Assembly (NCBI GenBank): GCA_015061885.1
Contig: SUVS01000005.1
Span: 1-64,000 of the forward strand
From: Lentisphaerota bacterium
Lineage (GTDB): Bacteria > Verrucomicrobiota > Lentisphaeria > Victivallales > Victivallaceae
Direction: 5' to 3'
Length of the DNA: 64,000 nt
The position numbers were made by a program, and so were the translations under genes. The first letter of the stretch is position 1; every line of letters starts with the position of its first letter. This document shows positions 28,836-38,791 of this stretch, piece by piece. Below the pieces are notes generated by a model. The model was given only the letters and a program-made list of their open reading frames with translations. It was not told the DNA's origin and did no database searches.

Positions 28836-29255
28836 TCATTTCTCTTTGCCGTCGCTCAAGGTTACCAGCTGAACATTTTTGAAGCCGGATTCGCGGATGG
28901 TTTTCATTACTTCAATAACTTCGCTGTAACTGCGGGAGCCGTCGGCGCGCAGCAGCAGCGTTGCATCGGGACTGGTTGCCTGCAAAGTTTTCAAAGTCAC
29001 CAGCAGTTCTTTGGGCGTTATGGGCTGTTTTTCGTAGGTCAATATGCCGTCGCGGGTGATCGTGAGATTGCGGGTCACTTTTTCGGCATCGATCTTGTCG
29101 GCATTCATGGTCGGCGGCGTAACATCTATACCGTTTTCCATCAATGGCGTGGTGATCATAAAAACGATCAGCAGCATAAAGGTCAGGTCCAGCAGCGGCG
29201 TAATGTTGATTTCGTCCATAGCTTCCAGCTGTGAACGCATTTTTTTGCGAGCCAT
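28836..29255 (-). CDS. exbD: ExbD/TolR biopolymer transport protein
   Basis: MDEINITPLLDLTFMLLIVFMITTPLMENGIDVTPP. Confidence 0.9.
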   Translation of the reverse strand: MARKKMRSQLEAMDEINITPLLDLTFMLLIVFMITTPLMENGIDVTPPTMNADKIDAEKVTRNLTITRDGILTYEKQPITPKELLVTLKTLQATSPDATLLLRADGSRSYSEVIEVMKTIRESGFKNVQLVTLSDGKEK

Positions 29256-29258
29256 AAA

Positions 29259-30359
29259 TCACACCCTCATAGAGTCTTCCGGTTCATTGCCGCTGCCGTT
29301 CAGATTGTTGAATGGCATTTGCGGCTGCTGATACTGCATTTGAACTTGTTGCGGGACAGTCTGCGACCGCTGATACTGCATTTGCGGCTGCTGTGGAACA
29401 GTCTGCGGCTGCTGATACTGCATTTGAACCTGCTGCGGAGCAGTCTGCGGCTGCTGATACTGCATTTGTCCATCAGAATATGCCGGACGGTTGAATGAAG
29501 TCTGCCCCGCCGGAGCCGTTTGCTGACGGGGCGGCACATTGACCGGTATCTGTGCTGCGGGGCGGTTGAAAAGACCGTTGCCGCCGGCGGGCACCGGAGC
29601 GGGTTTATTTGCTTCAACTTCTTTGGCATTAAGCTGTTCAAGTTTAAGCCTTGCCATAAAAGATTCGCTGAAATTATCCATGGAAACAGTGATCTTGCGG
29701 ATCATGTGCGTCAACCAGTTGTAAGCCACCAGCGACGGGATCGCCACGATCAAGCCGGCAACGGTAGTCAGCAACGCCCCTGCCACCCCCGGAGCCAACG
29801 CCTGAATATTGGCACTGCCGGCGGAAGCTACTCCGCAAAAGGCGATCATCACCCCCCAGACCGTACCGAACAATCCCAGAAACGGTGCCAGACTTACGGC
29901 AGTTGCCAACATGCCGATACCCTGTTCAATAACAAATATCTGGCTGGAAATTTCCCGTTCCATGGCAGTCTGCACCGCATCAAGCTGTGCGGAAGAGAGT
30001 TTACGCGGCCCACGGTCGGCAACCGACGGAGCCCGTGAACGCACTTCTTCGGCAGTCTGTCCGTAGAACTCCAGCAGTTGTTCCATGCCGCTGATATAAA
30101 CTTTTGCCACCGGACAGGGGTTTTCCATACCGTCACGCAAAACAGAATTCATGCCGCTCTGCTCGTTGAATGACTCGGCAAACCGTTCCGAAAGTTTCTG
30201 TGCCCGGTAAAGCCCCAGCCATTTTTCGATCATAATGAACCATGCGACCATTGAACACAAAAAGAGCAATACAACAATACCTTTGCCCATGGCATCGGAG
30301 TTGGCAAAAGCATACCACACTCCGGCATCGGCAAGCGGAACAAGATTACTTATCAGCAT
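29259..30359 (-). CDS. exbB: MotA/TolQ/ExbB proton channel with Pro/Gln-rich repetitive C-tail
   Basis: LGLFGTVWGVMIAFCGVASAGSANIQALAPGVAGALLTTVAGLIVAIPSLVAYN; adjacent to exbD. Confidence 0.88.
   Translation of the reverse strand: MLISNLVPLADAGVWYAFANSDAMGKGIVVLLFLCSMVAWFIMIEKWLGLYRAQKLSERFAESFNEQSGMNSVLRDGMENPCPVAKVYISGMEQLLEFYGQTAEEVRSRAPSVADRGPRKLSSAQLDAVQTAMEREISSQIFVIEQGIGMLATAVSLAPFLGLFGTVWGVMIAFCGVASAGSANIQALAPGVAGALLTTVAGLIVAIPSLVAYNWLTHMIRKITVSMDNFSESFMARLKLEQLNAKEVEANKPAPVPAGGNGLFNRPAAQIPVNVPPRQQTAPAGQTSFNRPAYSDGQMQYQQPQTAPQQVQMQYQQPQTVPQQPQMQYQRSQTVPQQVQMQYQQPQMPFNNLNGSGNEPEDSMRV
29321..29468 (-). repeat. In-frame 42-bp tandem repeat encoding (MQYQQPQTxPQQxQ)n
   Basis: GCTGATACTGCATTTG recurs at 29327, 29369, 29411 and 29453 (exact 42-bp period). 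Confidence 0.9.
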
Positions 30360-30372
30360 AAAACGTTACTCC

Positions 30373-30972
30373 TCAATCCAAAGTGCCTTTAGTGGAAAGT
30401 ACGCCCTGAACTCTGGGGTCGTAAGTCGTTGCCATATCCAGAGCTTTGGCAAAACCTTTGAAAATCGCTTCCAGACAGTGATGGGCTTCGTTGCCGGCAA
30501 GCAGTCTTATGTGCATATTGAGGCCCGCTTTTACGCAGAGAGCCTGAAAAAACTCATGAAAAAGCTGTACATCAATATCGCCGACCTGTGTTGCGGGCAT
30601 TTTTACATCATACACAAGATAAGGTCTGCCGGAAAGGTCGAGAGCGATTTCAGCCAGAGCCTCATCCATCGGCAGCAGAAAACTGCCGTAGCGGCGGATA
30701 CCAACTTTATCACCGGCGGCTTGAGCAATGGCACTGCCGAGTGCCAGACCGAGGTCTTCCATGCTGTGATGATAATCCACATGAGTATCGCCCTTTTCTT
30801 CGATAGTCAGATCAAAGAAACCGTGTTTGGCAAAAAGTTCCAGCATGTGATCCAGAAATCCGATGCCGGTATGAATATCGGATTTACCGGTGCCGTCGAT
30901 ATTGAAAGTAAGTTTGATTGCTGTTTCGCGGGTAACGCGTTCCACCGAAGCCTGACGGGATTTATTTTCCAT
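30373..30972 (-). CDS. hisB: Imidazoleglycerol-phosphate dehydratase
   Basis: 199 aa. GIGFLDHMLELFAKHGFFDL, GDTHVDYHHSMEDLGLALG, RYGSFLLPMDEALAE, NEAHHCLEAIFKGFAKAL. Confidence 0.95.
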   Translation of the reverse strand: MENKSRQASVERVTRETAIKLTFNIDGTGKSDIHTGIGFLDHMLELFAKHGFFDLTIEEKGDTHVDYHHSMEDLGLALGSAIAQAAGDKVGIRRYGSFLLPMDEALAEIALDLSGRPYLVYDVKMPATQVGDIDVQLFHEFFQALCVKAGLNMHIRLLAGNEAHHCLEAIFKGFAKALDMATTYDPRVQGVLSTKGTLD

Positions 30973-31130
30973 AATTTGCTCTTTCCTGAATTTGAGATAA
31001 AAAAACTATTACATTTGTAATGTAATACCGCAAATAAAAAATGCAATCCCCGGAATAAGCAATTTACATGATTTTTATCAATGCCGCATACACAAGCGAA
31101 TACAGCATACGGCATGGTGTTGCAATGCAA

Positions 31131-31217
31131 ACACCTGTGAGCCGCTCGATAGAAATGGGAATGTATGGGAGAGTATGGGAGAGTATGGGAATGTATGGGA
31201 GGCGGGCAAATTCCGCC
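31131..31217. repeat. Repeat family D copy 1, containing a 10-bp tandem repeat (GGGARWGTAT x4.5)
   Basis: ACACCTGTGAGCCGCTCGATAGAAAT + GGGAATGTAT GGGAGAGTAT GGGAGAGTAT GGGAATGTAT GGGAG + GGCGGGCAAATTCCGCC; related to 63211-63276. Confidence 0.75.
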
Positions 31218-31310
31218 AACAGCCGGCAGCCGCTCTTCTCCTGTAAGCTCCATTCAGCGTAATGCCCGCCAAAAACACTTGGCGGCACCCGCCGCCCACG
31301 CTCTATATAG

Positions 31311-31342
31311 CCCGCTTGCCACGCCGGAGTGCAACGGAGGCA
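31311..31342 (-). repeat. Short repeat family F copy 1
   Basis: Reverse complement TGCCTCCGTTGCACTCCGGCGTGGCAAGCGGG resembles CGCCTTCATTGCAATACGGCGTGGCAAGCCGCG at 44543-44575. Confidence 0.5.
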
Positions 31343-31413
31343 GGAGTATGCGGCTGACCAATGATAAACCGGCAGAAAAAAGTGTTTTTCTGAAAAAAAA
31401 TTCTTTTGTCCCC

Positions 31414-31474
31414 TTGACAAGCATTATTTTTTGTTATATATTGTAGTATATACCACGATTGTAATATATACTAC
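31414..31474 (+). promoter_or_regulatory. Sigma70-type promoter with overlapping palindromic operator
   Basis: TTGACA (31414-31419), 17-bp spacer, TATATT (31437-31442), immediately followed by perfect dyad GTAGTATATA-N12-TATATACTAC (31443-31452/31465-31474), 10 bp before the regulator ATG. Confidence 0.75.
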
Positions 31475-31484
31475 GGTGAAAAAT

Positions 31485-32591
31485 ATGGCGAAGTATCAGG
31501 ACATTTATTTGAAAATTGCTGAAAAGATCGTCAGCGGGGAATTGAAAGCCGGAACCAAACTGCCTTCCGGTGAGGAACTCGCTCAACAGTATAATATCAG
31601 CTATATAACTGCCCGGAAAGTTTATGAGTTGCTCTGTCGCAACCGTCTGGTCGATTCCCGTCCCCGGCAGGGATTTTTTGTGCACAATACCGATCAGGAA
31701 GTGTATTGCCCGGAACAGAATTTGCAACTGGGCAAAGTCGGGCTGCTTTTGAGCATGAATGGCTCGATGTATTGCGAATTTTATAATCAGCTTCTTCTGC
31801 GTTTGGTTGCCGAAGGCCATGCTCCGGTTTCGCTGGGGTTCAGCTGGATGATGAAGAATTTTTCGCACGATAAAGCCAAAGCCACGCTTTTGAGCTATGC
31901 CGGTGCAGGGGTGGAAACTCTGATCATCCGCGGTGATGGGCATTTTCCTTACAAGGCTCTGTGGGAAGTCAGGAAGGCTTTCCGCAAGATAATTTTTGTA
32001 ATGTTTTATTCGGGGGATATGCCGTTTGACGGAGCGGCAAAGGTTTTGTTTGATATGCGTCAGGCAGGACGGCTTGCCGCTGAATATATGCTGGAAAACT
32101 GTTTCAATAAATTTGTCTTCATCACCCAGGAACCCGCCCGCGAAGAAATCCGCCGCAAGCATGGCGTAAGCAGTAAACTTTTTGATTTGGATATGCTTGA
32201 CGGCGTAGAAGATGTCTGCAATAAAAATAATATTGATTTTTATGACTGCGGCAGAATAATCGCCAGAAATATGCCACTGACAGATGCCGGATGTGATTTG
32301 CGGAAAAATATCATCGAGGCGATCGAAAGCGGATGCAACGCGTTTGTTTGTATGAATGACACCCGTGCATTGGCAGTTTATCAGACGGCGGCGGAAATCG
32401 GCATAAAAGTCGGTAAAGATATAGGTGTTACCGGTAACTTCAATACCTCGCTGGGGGAAGCATTATCTCCGGCTTTGCCCAGTATTGATTTGAATATAGC
32501 AATGCTGGTCGAAGGTGTTGCCAATGCTCTTGCCAATGATACCGGCAACAGCACGATGTATATTCAACCGAAAATAATAAAACGCAAGTAA
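31485..32591 (+). CDS. GntR-type HTH regulator with LacI/periplasmic-binding-like sensor domain
   Basis: [51 protein letters not shown] wHTH; C-terminal sugar-binding-like fold ([28 protein letters not shown]). Confidence 0.88.
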   Translation: MAKYQDIYLKIAEKIVSGELKAGTKLPSGEELAQQYNISYITARKVYELLCRNRLVDSRPRQGFFVHNTDQEVYCPEQNLQLGKVGLLLSMNGSMYCEFYNQLLLRLVAEGHAPVSLGFSWMMKNFSHDKAKATLLSYAGAGVETLIIRGDGHFPYKALWEVRKAFRKIIFVMFYSGDMPFDGAAKVLFDMRQAGRLAAEYMLENCFNKFVFITQEPAREEIRRKHGVSSKLFDLDMLDGVEDVCNKNNIDFYDCGRIIARNMPLTDAGCDLRKNIIEAIESGCNAFVCMNDTRALAVYQTAAEIGIKVGKDIGVTGNFNTSLGEALSPALPSIDLNIAMLVEGVANALANDTGNSTMYIQPKIIKRK

Positions 32592-32643
32592 ACGATGTAA
32601 ATTTAAACATAATTCCACCTTATATAATAGAAAGGGATTTTTT

Positions 32644-33420
32644 ATGAAAAACAGTAATTGCTCCGCCCATGGGCGGGTGAAGGCTTACACCTTCACCCTG
32701 ATTGAACTCCTCGTAGTCATTGCTATCATCGCAATTCTGGCGGCCATGCTGCTGCCGGCATTGTCTTCGGCACGGGAGTCGGCAAAAGAAGGCAGCTGCC
32801 GCGGCAAACTCAAACAGCTGGCTCTGGCTGCTGCCATGTATTCGGGAGATAACCACGACTATTTCCATTATTGCGACCCCGATAAAGGTTCCAGCAACAG
32901 TTCCAGTAATGGCAGTGTGTATATTGACCGCGGCATGAATCAATGGTGGCCCGGCTATGCATACCATAATGTGTGGTACATCAATCAGGCGTTATTGTAT
33001 CTGGAGTTTGACGGCTGGCGTTCGCCGGGGGATATCAACGCTGTGTATTGTGATTCAGCAGAAAATACTCAAGATGAAACTACTCAAAAATCGTATGGCA
33101 GTGTAAGCTACTATTATGATGGTCAACTCTGCAACGAAATTTCCGGCGGCAAAGAGATCCGTGGCACCGCCACTGTGGGTTCGGTCAGCGATCCGACAAA
33201 GATGATTATGTATGGCGAAAATAAAACGGCCTCCAAACGGGTGTATCTCATACCTTACCGCACCAACAGCAAAAGCATGGTTGCCGGAGCGGTCGGCGAC
33301 AATTACGGTACTTTGCACGGCGGCAAAACCCGCAGTAATGCAGCTATGTGCGACGGTTCGGTGGCATCGTTTACCAACGCCCAGTTCAAAGAAGTTGAAC
33401 GCTACGGATTTGAAGACTGA
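32644..33420 (+). CDS. Pseudopilin-like protein with prepilin N-terminal cleavage/methylation motif
   Basis: [30 protein letters not shown]-terminal [17 protein letters not shown]. Confidence 0.92.
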   Translation: MKNSNCSAHGRVKAYTFTLIELLVVIAIIAILAAMLLPALSSARESAKEGSCRGKLKQLALAAAMYSGDNHDYFHYCDPDKGSSNSSSNGSVYIDRGMNQWWPGYAYHNVWYINQALLYLEFDGWRSPGDINAVYCDSAENTQDETTQKSYGSVSYYYDGQLCNEISGGKEIRGTATVGSVSDPTKMIMYGENKTASKRVYLIPYRTNSKSMVAGAVGDNYGTLHGGKTRSNAAMCDGSVASFTNAQFKEVERYGFED

Positions 33421-33456
33421 TTTTTTTAACATATAACCAACAGGAATAAAAGAATT

Positions 33457-36400
33457 ATGAAAAAACTTTTAGGTGCAATGCTGCTTGCCGGTTTGACTGC
33501 TTCCGTTATGGCAAATGTGGTATTGGAGCGGTTCGACGACCCGAAAATGATTACCGGCAAAATCATTCCCGGCAGCGGTGCTGAACTGGATCTTACCGGC
33601 GGTGTGGAACGGGGGGCTTTAAGAGCCAAAGGGCAGAAAAAAAATCTGCAATATATTTACGAACACAGTGTTTACGGCAAACCCGGCGACAAATTTGCCG
33701 TTGCACTCAATTATACCAGTACAGCACATGTATCCAACAATTTTCTGATCGTAGTTCTTTATCAGACCAAAGATAAAGGCAAGACTATCGGCAGCAAATA
33801 TTTCAAGCTGGGTTTGAGTATGACCCGCTGGACTCACCGGCAGTTTGAGATAACTCTGCCGGAAGGCGCGACCAAAGCCCAGGTGCTGCTCCGTTTGGCA
33901 AATGTGCCGCCGACCGGCGAAGTCAAGGTGGATTTCTTCCGCATTGCCCCGGTGGTCAACAACCGTGCCAAAGGCATTGACCTTGAAACTTTTGATACCA
34001 CCTTTGACGGCTGGCGGTTCGATCAGCACTTGATCTTTGACCATTTTATGCCCGGCAGAGGCGGCAAAGTGGTCAATGAGTGGCGTGAAGCCAAAGTCGG
34101 CGAAGCATTCTTTCAGGCGGAAGGTTCCGGCGAGCCCATGCAGTATGCTCTTTACATTGACAATATCAGAGTGAATCCCACCAGCAACTATGTTTTTGAA
34201 GCATGGTACAAGGCGACCAAAAACTTTCAGTATCATGCCAACGGTATGCTGATATTCTTCTATAAAGATAAAGACGGCAATGCTCTCGGTCAGAGCCGTT
34301 TCCACATCCGCAACACCGAAGAATGGAAAGAATTGCTGCACACTTTCACCACTCCGGAAAAGTGTGAATTTGTGGACATCGGTCTGAATATGCGTAAGAT
34401 GAAGCAGGACGACAAGATCAAACTCGACCATTTGCGTTTCAAGAATGCCGGTGATAAACTTTATGTAAAAGCTGAAACCACCTCCGCCACCGCCAAAATG
34501 CGGGTGACTGCCGCACTGACCGGCAATCTTAAAAGCTCTGACATCGTTTCCGGCAAATTCACCATCTTATCCAAAGATAAAAAAGTTGTCAAAGAGATGA
34601 ATACCGCCGCCGGTGTAACAACTCTGGATGTGGATTTGAAAACTCTTCCTGACGGAGAGTATTATATCAAACCGGTAATCACGCTCAAAAACGGTAAGGT
34701 TTTTGACGCTCCGGAAGAATTTTTCAGCGTTTACAACAACCCCGACTGGATCAACGATATTGGTATCCAGAAACCCGGTATGCCCGCCCCGAAACCGTGG
34801 AAAGACCTTGCTGCGGCAGGTAGAAATACTGTTGAAAACTGGAGCGGCAAAGTTTTTTTCAATGCCAACGGTATGGTGAAGAATATTTATGCCGGAAAAG
34901 GCGAAGTTTTGACCGCCCCCATGCAGTTGACCGTTAATTCCGCAGTGCCGGAATTGAAGATAAGCAATTTTGCTGTTCAGCCGAGTCTGGCGACTGCCAA
35001 ACTTTCCGGCAAAAGCGGTGATTTGCAGCTTTCCGGCAAAGTCACCAGCGATTATATGGGTTTTACCCGCTACACATTGACTGTAAAAGCCAATAAAGAT
35101 ACTGCCCTTGATGAGTTCAAAATCGCCTTGCCGGTGCCTGATGCCGACTTTGTGAGCCGTACTGACGGTTCATGGTCAAATGTCGGGGCAATGGCTTTGA
35201 AGGAAATCAAAAAGTTTACCAGCAAAAAATTCTACGACAATATCATGGTCGGTACCATCGACCGGGGCGTGAGTTTTTTTCTTTCCAGACTGGAACCGGC
35301 AAGCAAACGCAAGTTTGACCGTGATTGGCTCTATGTTGACAAAAATCTTATGAGCGTAAATTTAGTCGGCGAAAAAATCCAGCTCAAAGCCGGCGAAAGC
35401 AAAGTCTTTGATTTTGCGATCTGTGCCTTCCCCTACCGTCCTGCCGAAAATAACTGGCGGCGATTGCGTTTCCGTGCCGGTAAAAACAGCAACCTTGATC
35501 TGGTATGGCAGACCAGCAGTATGTTCAAATATGCCGGAAGTCTGGCGGTCAGCAACAACGATAAATACATGAAAGATTATCTTTCAAAGAAAAACGGCGG
35601 CTACCGGCTTTTCTATCAGTGCCCGCCCTACATCCTTGAGCAGATCCCCCAGTGGAGTTTTTTCCGCGATCAGTGGATCGCTCTGCCCTCGCGTGCATAT
35701 AATTTCCCGCCGTTCGGCAAGCTCTCCAAAGGCAATTTCCGCAGTAAGCTCTGGCAGGATCTTTATGTGCAGGAACTGGTCAAGATGATGAAAAGCAATC
35801 CGTGGGACGGCGTTTATTACGATTGCTTCGGTACCGATCTTTTTACCGAAAACGGCGAACACTTCAACCCGGTATTTGAACTGCGTGATTTTCAGGAACG
35901 CATATACAATGCCCAACGCATCAAAGACCCCGCAAGTCTTACCATCTCACACGCCGGAGCCGATCAGGGCAATATGATGTGTGCGTATTCAAATGTGGTG
36001 CTTATGGGCGAACAGTACCGGGCGGAGTTTTACAGTAATACATATTTTACAGATTTTATGAGTATGGATCGCTTCCGGTTTGAAAATGCTTCCAACATCG
36101 GCCCCGACCGCATGATCCTGCCGCAGTACCGGCAGGAGGAAAAGACCGAAAGCCCCAAAGTATCGACTCACTTGAGCGGCATGGCAACATTGCATTGTCT
36201 GATGATGTACCCCAACTTTATTCATTCGGCAACCGAACTTTCCATCCGCGACCGTATGTATGCTTTCGGCTTGAACGACGCTGATTTTATCGGCTACTGG
36301 CAGAAAGAAAAACCACAGATCAAAACCGGCAGCAAAGATGTGTATGCCAGTTACTTTGACAAGAAATCCGGGGCGTTTGCCACGGTTCTGAATTACTCTA

Positions 36401-36549
36401 AACAGAGTAATACCGTCAAGCTGGAACTGCCTTTCAACTACAAAAAAGCGGTGATTTTTGACCCGGTAACGCAAAAGGAAACCGCCTACACCGGTCAGGC
36501 GATAACTCTGGAACCCAGTATGGCTAAATTCATAACCTTTACCAAGTAA
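33457..36549 (+). CDS. Large secreted protein, putative carbohydrate-binding/glycoside hydrolase-like
   Basis: 1030 aa. Signal peptide MKKLLGAMLLAGLTASVMA; beta-rich N-terminal regions; C-terminal TIM-barrel-like stretch WDGVYYDCFGTDLF...LTISHAGADQG. Confidence 0.65.
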   Translation: MKKLLGAMLLAGLTASVMANVVLERFDDPKMITGKIIPGSGAELDLTGGVERGALRAKGQKKNLQYIYEHSVYGKPGDKFAVALNYTSTAHVSNNFLIVVLYQTKDKGKTIGSKYFKLGLSMTRWTHRQFEITLPEGATKAQVLLRLANVPPTGEVKVDFFRIAPVVNNRAKGIDLETFDTTFDGWRFDQHLIFDHFMPGRGGKVVNEWREAKVGEAFFQAEGSGEPMQYALYIDNIRVNPTSNYVFEAWYKATKNFQYHANGMLIFFYKDKDGNALGQSRFHIRNTEEWKELLHTFTTPEKCEFVDIGLNMRKMKQDDKIKLDHLRFKNAGDKLYVKAETTSATAKMRVTAALTGNLKSSDIVSGKFTILSKDKKVVKEMNTAAGVTTLDVDLKTLPDGEYYIKPVITLKNGKVFDAPEEFFSVYNNPDWINDIGIQKPGMPAPKPWKDLAAAGRNTVENWSGKVFFNANGMVKNIYAGKGEVLTAPMQLTVNSAVPELKISNFAVQPSLATAKLSGKSGDLQLSGKVTSDYMGFTRYTLTVKANKDTALDEFKIALPVPDADFVSRTDGSWSNVGAMALKEIKKFTSKKFYDNIMVGTIDRGVSFFLSRLEPASKRKFDRDWLYVDKNLMSVNLVGEKIQLKAGESKVFDFAICAFPYRPAENNWRRLRFRAGKNSNLDLVWQTSSMFKYAGSLAVSNNDKYMKDYLSKKNGGYRLFYQCPPYILEQIPQWSFFRDQWIALPSRAYNFPPFGKLSKGNFRSKLWQDLYVQELVKMMKSNPWDGVYYDCFGTDLFTENGEHFNPVFELRDFQERIYNAQRIKDPASLTISHAGADQGNMMCAYSNVVLMGEQYRAEFYSNTYFTDFMSMDRFRFENASNIGPDRMILPQYRQEEKTESPKVSTHLSGMATLHCLMMYPNFIHSATELSIRDRMYAFGLNDADFIGYWQKEKPQIKTGSKDVYASYFDKKSGAFATVLNYSKQSNTVKLELPFNYKKAVIFDPVTQKETAYTGQAITLEPSMAKFITFTK

Positions 36550-36551
36550 AA

Positions 36552-37448
36552 ATGATAATCAATAACGATTTGCATATACACACGCATTGTTCGTGCGATT
36601 CAGCGTGTGCCCAACTGCCGACCATTGTCGAAGCCGGTAAAAAGGCGGGCTTTGAGCATTGGGGCGTATCCGACCATCTGCACACCCGTTTCAATCTGCC
36701 GGATATTGAAATCGCCGCAGAAGAATTCCGCAAGTTCGGTAAGGTGCCGGGATTCCACTTCGGTCTGGAAATAAGCTGTGCCACGCAATGGGAGTGCGAA
36801 AAGATCGCCAAACGCGATTATACATCATGTTTTGTTTATGACCTTAAAGGGCATCCGTTCCGTACCATGACCCCCATTGACGGAGTCATGTACGGCGGCC
36901 CGGAAAACGGCCCGCTGGCTTTGGATATAACTCAACGCGAAATCGACCGTCTGGGCATAGAATATATTATCGGCGGCGTGCATAAGCCCAACTATACGGA
37001 ACAGGCACCCAAACCGATGATCGACGACTTTTTCAACCAGATGTGTTTTCTGGTAAAACATGAATTCGTGGATATTCTGGCTCACCCGTGGGATATGCTT
37101 GCGTTCTGGAGCGGTTATTACCTGATAACCCGCGATCCGGCCGACCGGGATTACAATGTTATGAAAATGATTCCGCAGGAGTATTGGGACGAATTGGAGC
37201 ATTTGCTGATAAGTCATAATAAACTTGCCGAAATAAACAGTTTTATAATCTATCCGGAAGTGCCCGAAGATATACGACGCTATTATTTTGAAAAAATCAC
37301 CAAATGGCGTGATGCGGGAGTAAAATTCACCTACGGCAGTGATTTGCATGCCGCAGAATATAATTTCCAGTTCCGCGAAACATTTGAAAAACTGTTGTCA
37401 GAATACGGCTTCAGCAGCAGTGATTTCGCCTTGCCGCCATGGAATTGA
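36552..37448 (+). CDS. PHP-domain metal-dependent hydrolase
   Basis: NNDLHIHTHCSCDSA, HWGVSDHLHTRFN, FVDILAHPWD, TYGSDLHAAEYN. Confidence 0.88.
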   Translation: MIINNDLHIHTHCSCDSACAQLPTIVEAGKKAGFEHWGVSDHLHTRFNLPDIEIAAEEFRKFGKVPGFHFGLEISCATQWECEKIAKRDYTSCFVYDLKGHPFRTMTPIDGVMYGGPENGPLALDITQREIDRLGIEYIIGGVHKPNYTEQAPKPMIDDFFNQMCFLVKHEFVDILAHPWDMLAFWSGYYLITRDPADRDYNVMKMIPQEYWDELEHLLISHNKLAEINSFIIYPEVPEDIRRYYFEKITKWRDAGVKFTYGSDLHAAEYNFQFRETFEKLLSEYGFSSSDFALPPWN

Positions 37449-37572
37449 CGCCTTCATTGCACCACAGAAAATCGAGCGGCAATTAACGGACTTCGTATTG
37501 CCGCTTGATGTGGTTGGCGGGGGCATTCGCTGTAATTGGGCTTTGCCGTAAAACCGCTTGAGAAATATCAGA

Positions 37573-38694
37573 TCAGATATTCAGCAGTTTGGCCGCTTCG
37601 AGCCAGATCGCTTCAGCAGTTGAATTCATAAGTTTGACAGCTTCGGTGCGTTTGCCGGCTTTCAGCAGTTTGCGGGCATTTTCTTTGGCCTGATTCATTT
37701 TCTTTACCGAATCAATTTCAAACTTTGTCCATTCAGCGGGTACTTCTGCTGCGTAGGTGAGTTTGTCAAAGCGTTTCCATGCGGCAGTTGACCATTTGAG
37801 ATCACCCATTGCCGGATGGATTTTTTCGGCACAAACCGGCACCGGCACATAGATCGTGTTGCGGGGCGGTCCGATGGTGGCGTAGAGTACGGAAAGTACA
37901 TCGGGGTTTTCTTTATCAATTTCCACTGTGCAACCGGAATTGGTGGTTTTGCCGCAGAGTGAACGCTTTTCGGAAGATTCTTCGGGCATCTTGCAATGAC
38001 GCGAAGCGTCAAAAATATCCGGCAGGGTTACCTTGCCGTGTTTATCAATAGCCTGGTTCAAGTGATATATAGCCATATATGCCCGGGCACTGCTGTTGAG
38101 ATGCCCTTTTATGGTATTGCGTGAAAGAGCATACATGCCCGGATTCTGCCAGATGTTGGCACGGACGGTATAACCGTTGTCGATTTTCTGCACCGAACAA
38201 TGTTTGGCGGTTATTTCGCAGACATAACCTTCGTTGGGATCGCAGAAAAAGAAGGTCGAACCTTTTTTGCCGTGGTTGTAATCACCGGATTTGAGGATCT
38301 CTTTGAGTTTGTCAACGGCTTGCCGGGCGGTATCGCAGGATTCAAGGATCACCCACATGATTTTCGGTGTTCCTTTGCCGTCTTTATTGGTGTTCGGCGG
38401 ATCAATACAAAGTTCGCCGCTGTTCATTGCTCCGGCAAGTCCGGAGACATTGATGCCGGAATTGATGATGTTTTTATCATTGCTCAAGGCAACCCATTTA
38501 CGCGGCGAGGAGGGGTTGCTCAAATAAATCGCAAGTTTTTTGGCAGCGGCGTCGCGATTTTTGTGCAGGATATTGGTTCCGTTTTTTGTCAGGTCAGAAA
38601 ACACCATCCAACTGGTACATGCACATACGCACTGCGGCACGGTTGCCGCAATCAAAGCAAAACAGCTTACAGCAAAAACCAACAGTTCTTTCAT
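37573..38694 (-). CDS. Secreted Ntn-hydrolase (C45/C69 acyltransferase/dipeptidase-like)
   Basis: Signal peptide ending ...CVCACTSWMVFSDLTKNGTNILHKNRD (candidate nucleophile Cys followed by T/S). Confidence 0.6.
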   Translation of the reverse strand: MKELLVFAVSCFALIAATVPQCVCACTSWMVFSDLTKNGTNILHKNRDAAAKKLAIYLSNPSSPRKWVALSNDKNIINSGINVSGLAGAMNSGELCIDPPNTNKDGKGTPKIMWVILESCDTARQAVDKLKEILKSGDYNHGKKGSTFFFCDPNEGYVCEITAKHCSVQKIDNGYTVRANIWQNPGMYALSRNTIKGHLNSSARAYMAIYHLNQAIDKHGKVTLPDIFDASRHCKMPEESSEKRSLCGKTTNSGCTVEIDKENPDVLSVLYATIGPPRNTIYVPVPVCAEKIHPAMGDLKWSTAAWKRFDKLTYAAEVPAEWTKFEIDSVKKMNQAKENARKLLKAGKRTEAVKLMNSTAEAIWLEAAKLLNI

Positions 38695-38791
38695 AACGCT
38701 CCTTGAGGTTGTCTGGTTACGATTGTTCTTAAACATAGCACAACAAAATAAAATTGCAAACCGTATTGAATCAAAGAGATGATAAACTTTT

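Noticed and set aside
29321-29468. Possible CRISPR-like array
   Set aside because: Contiguous 42-bp in-frame coding repeats with no spacers; part of the exbB CDS.
31157-31201. Possible CRISPR or iteron array (GGGARWGTAT)n
   Set aside because: Contiguous 10-bp units with no spacers; no replication gene nearby and one unit present in another dispersed copy, so better explained as part of repeat family D.
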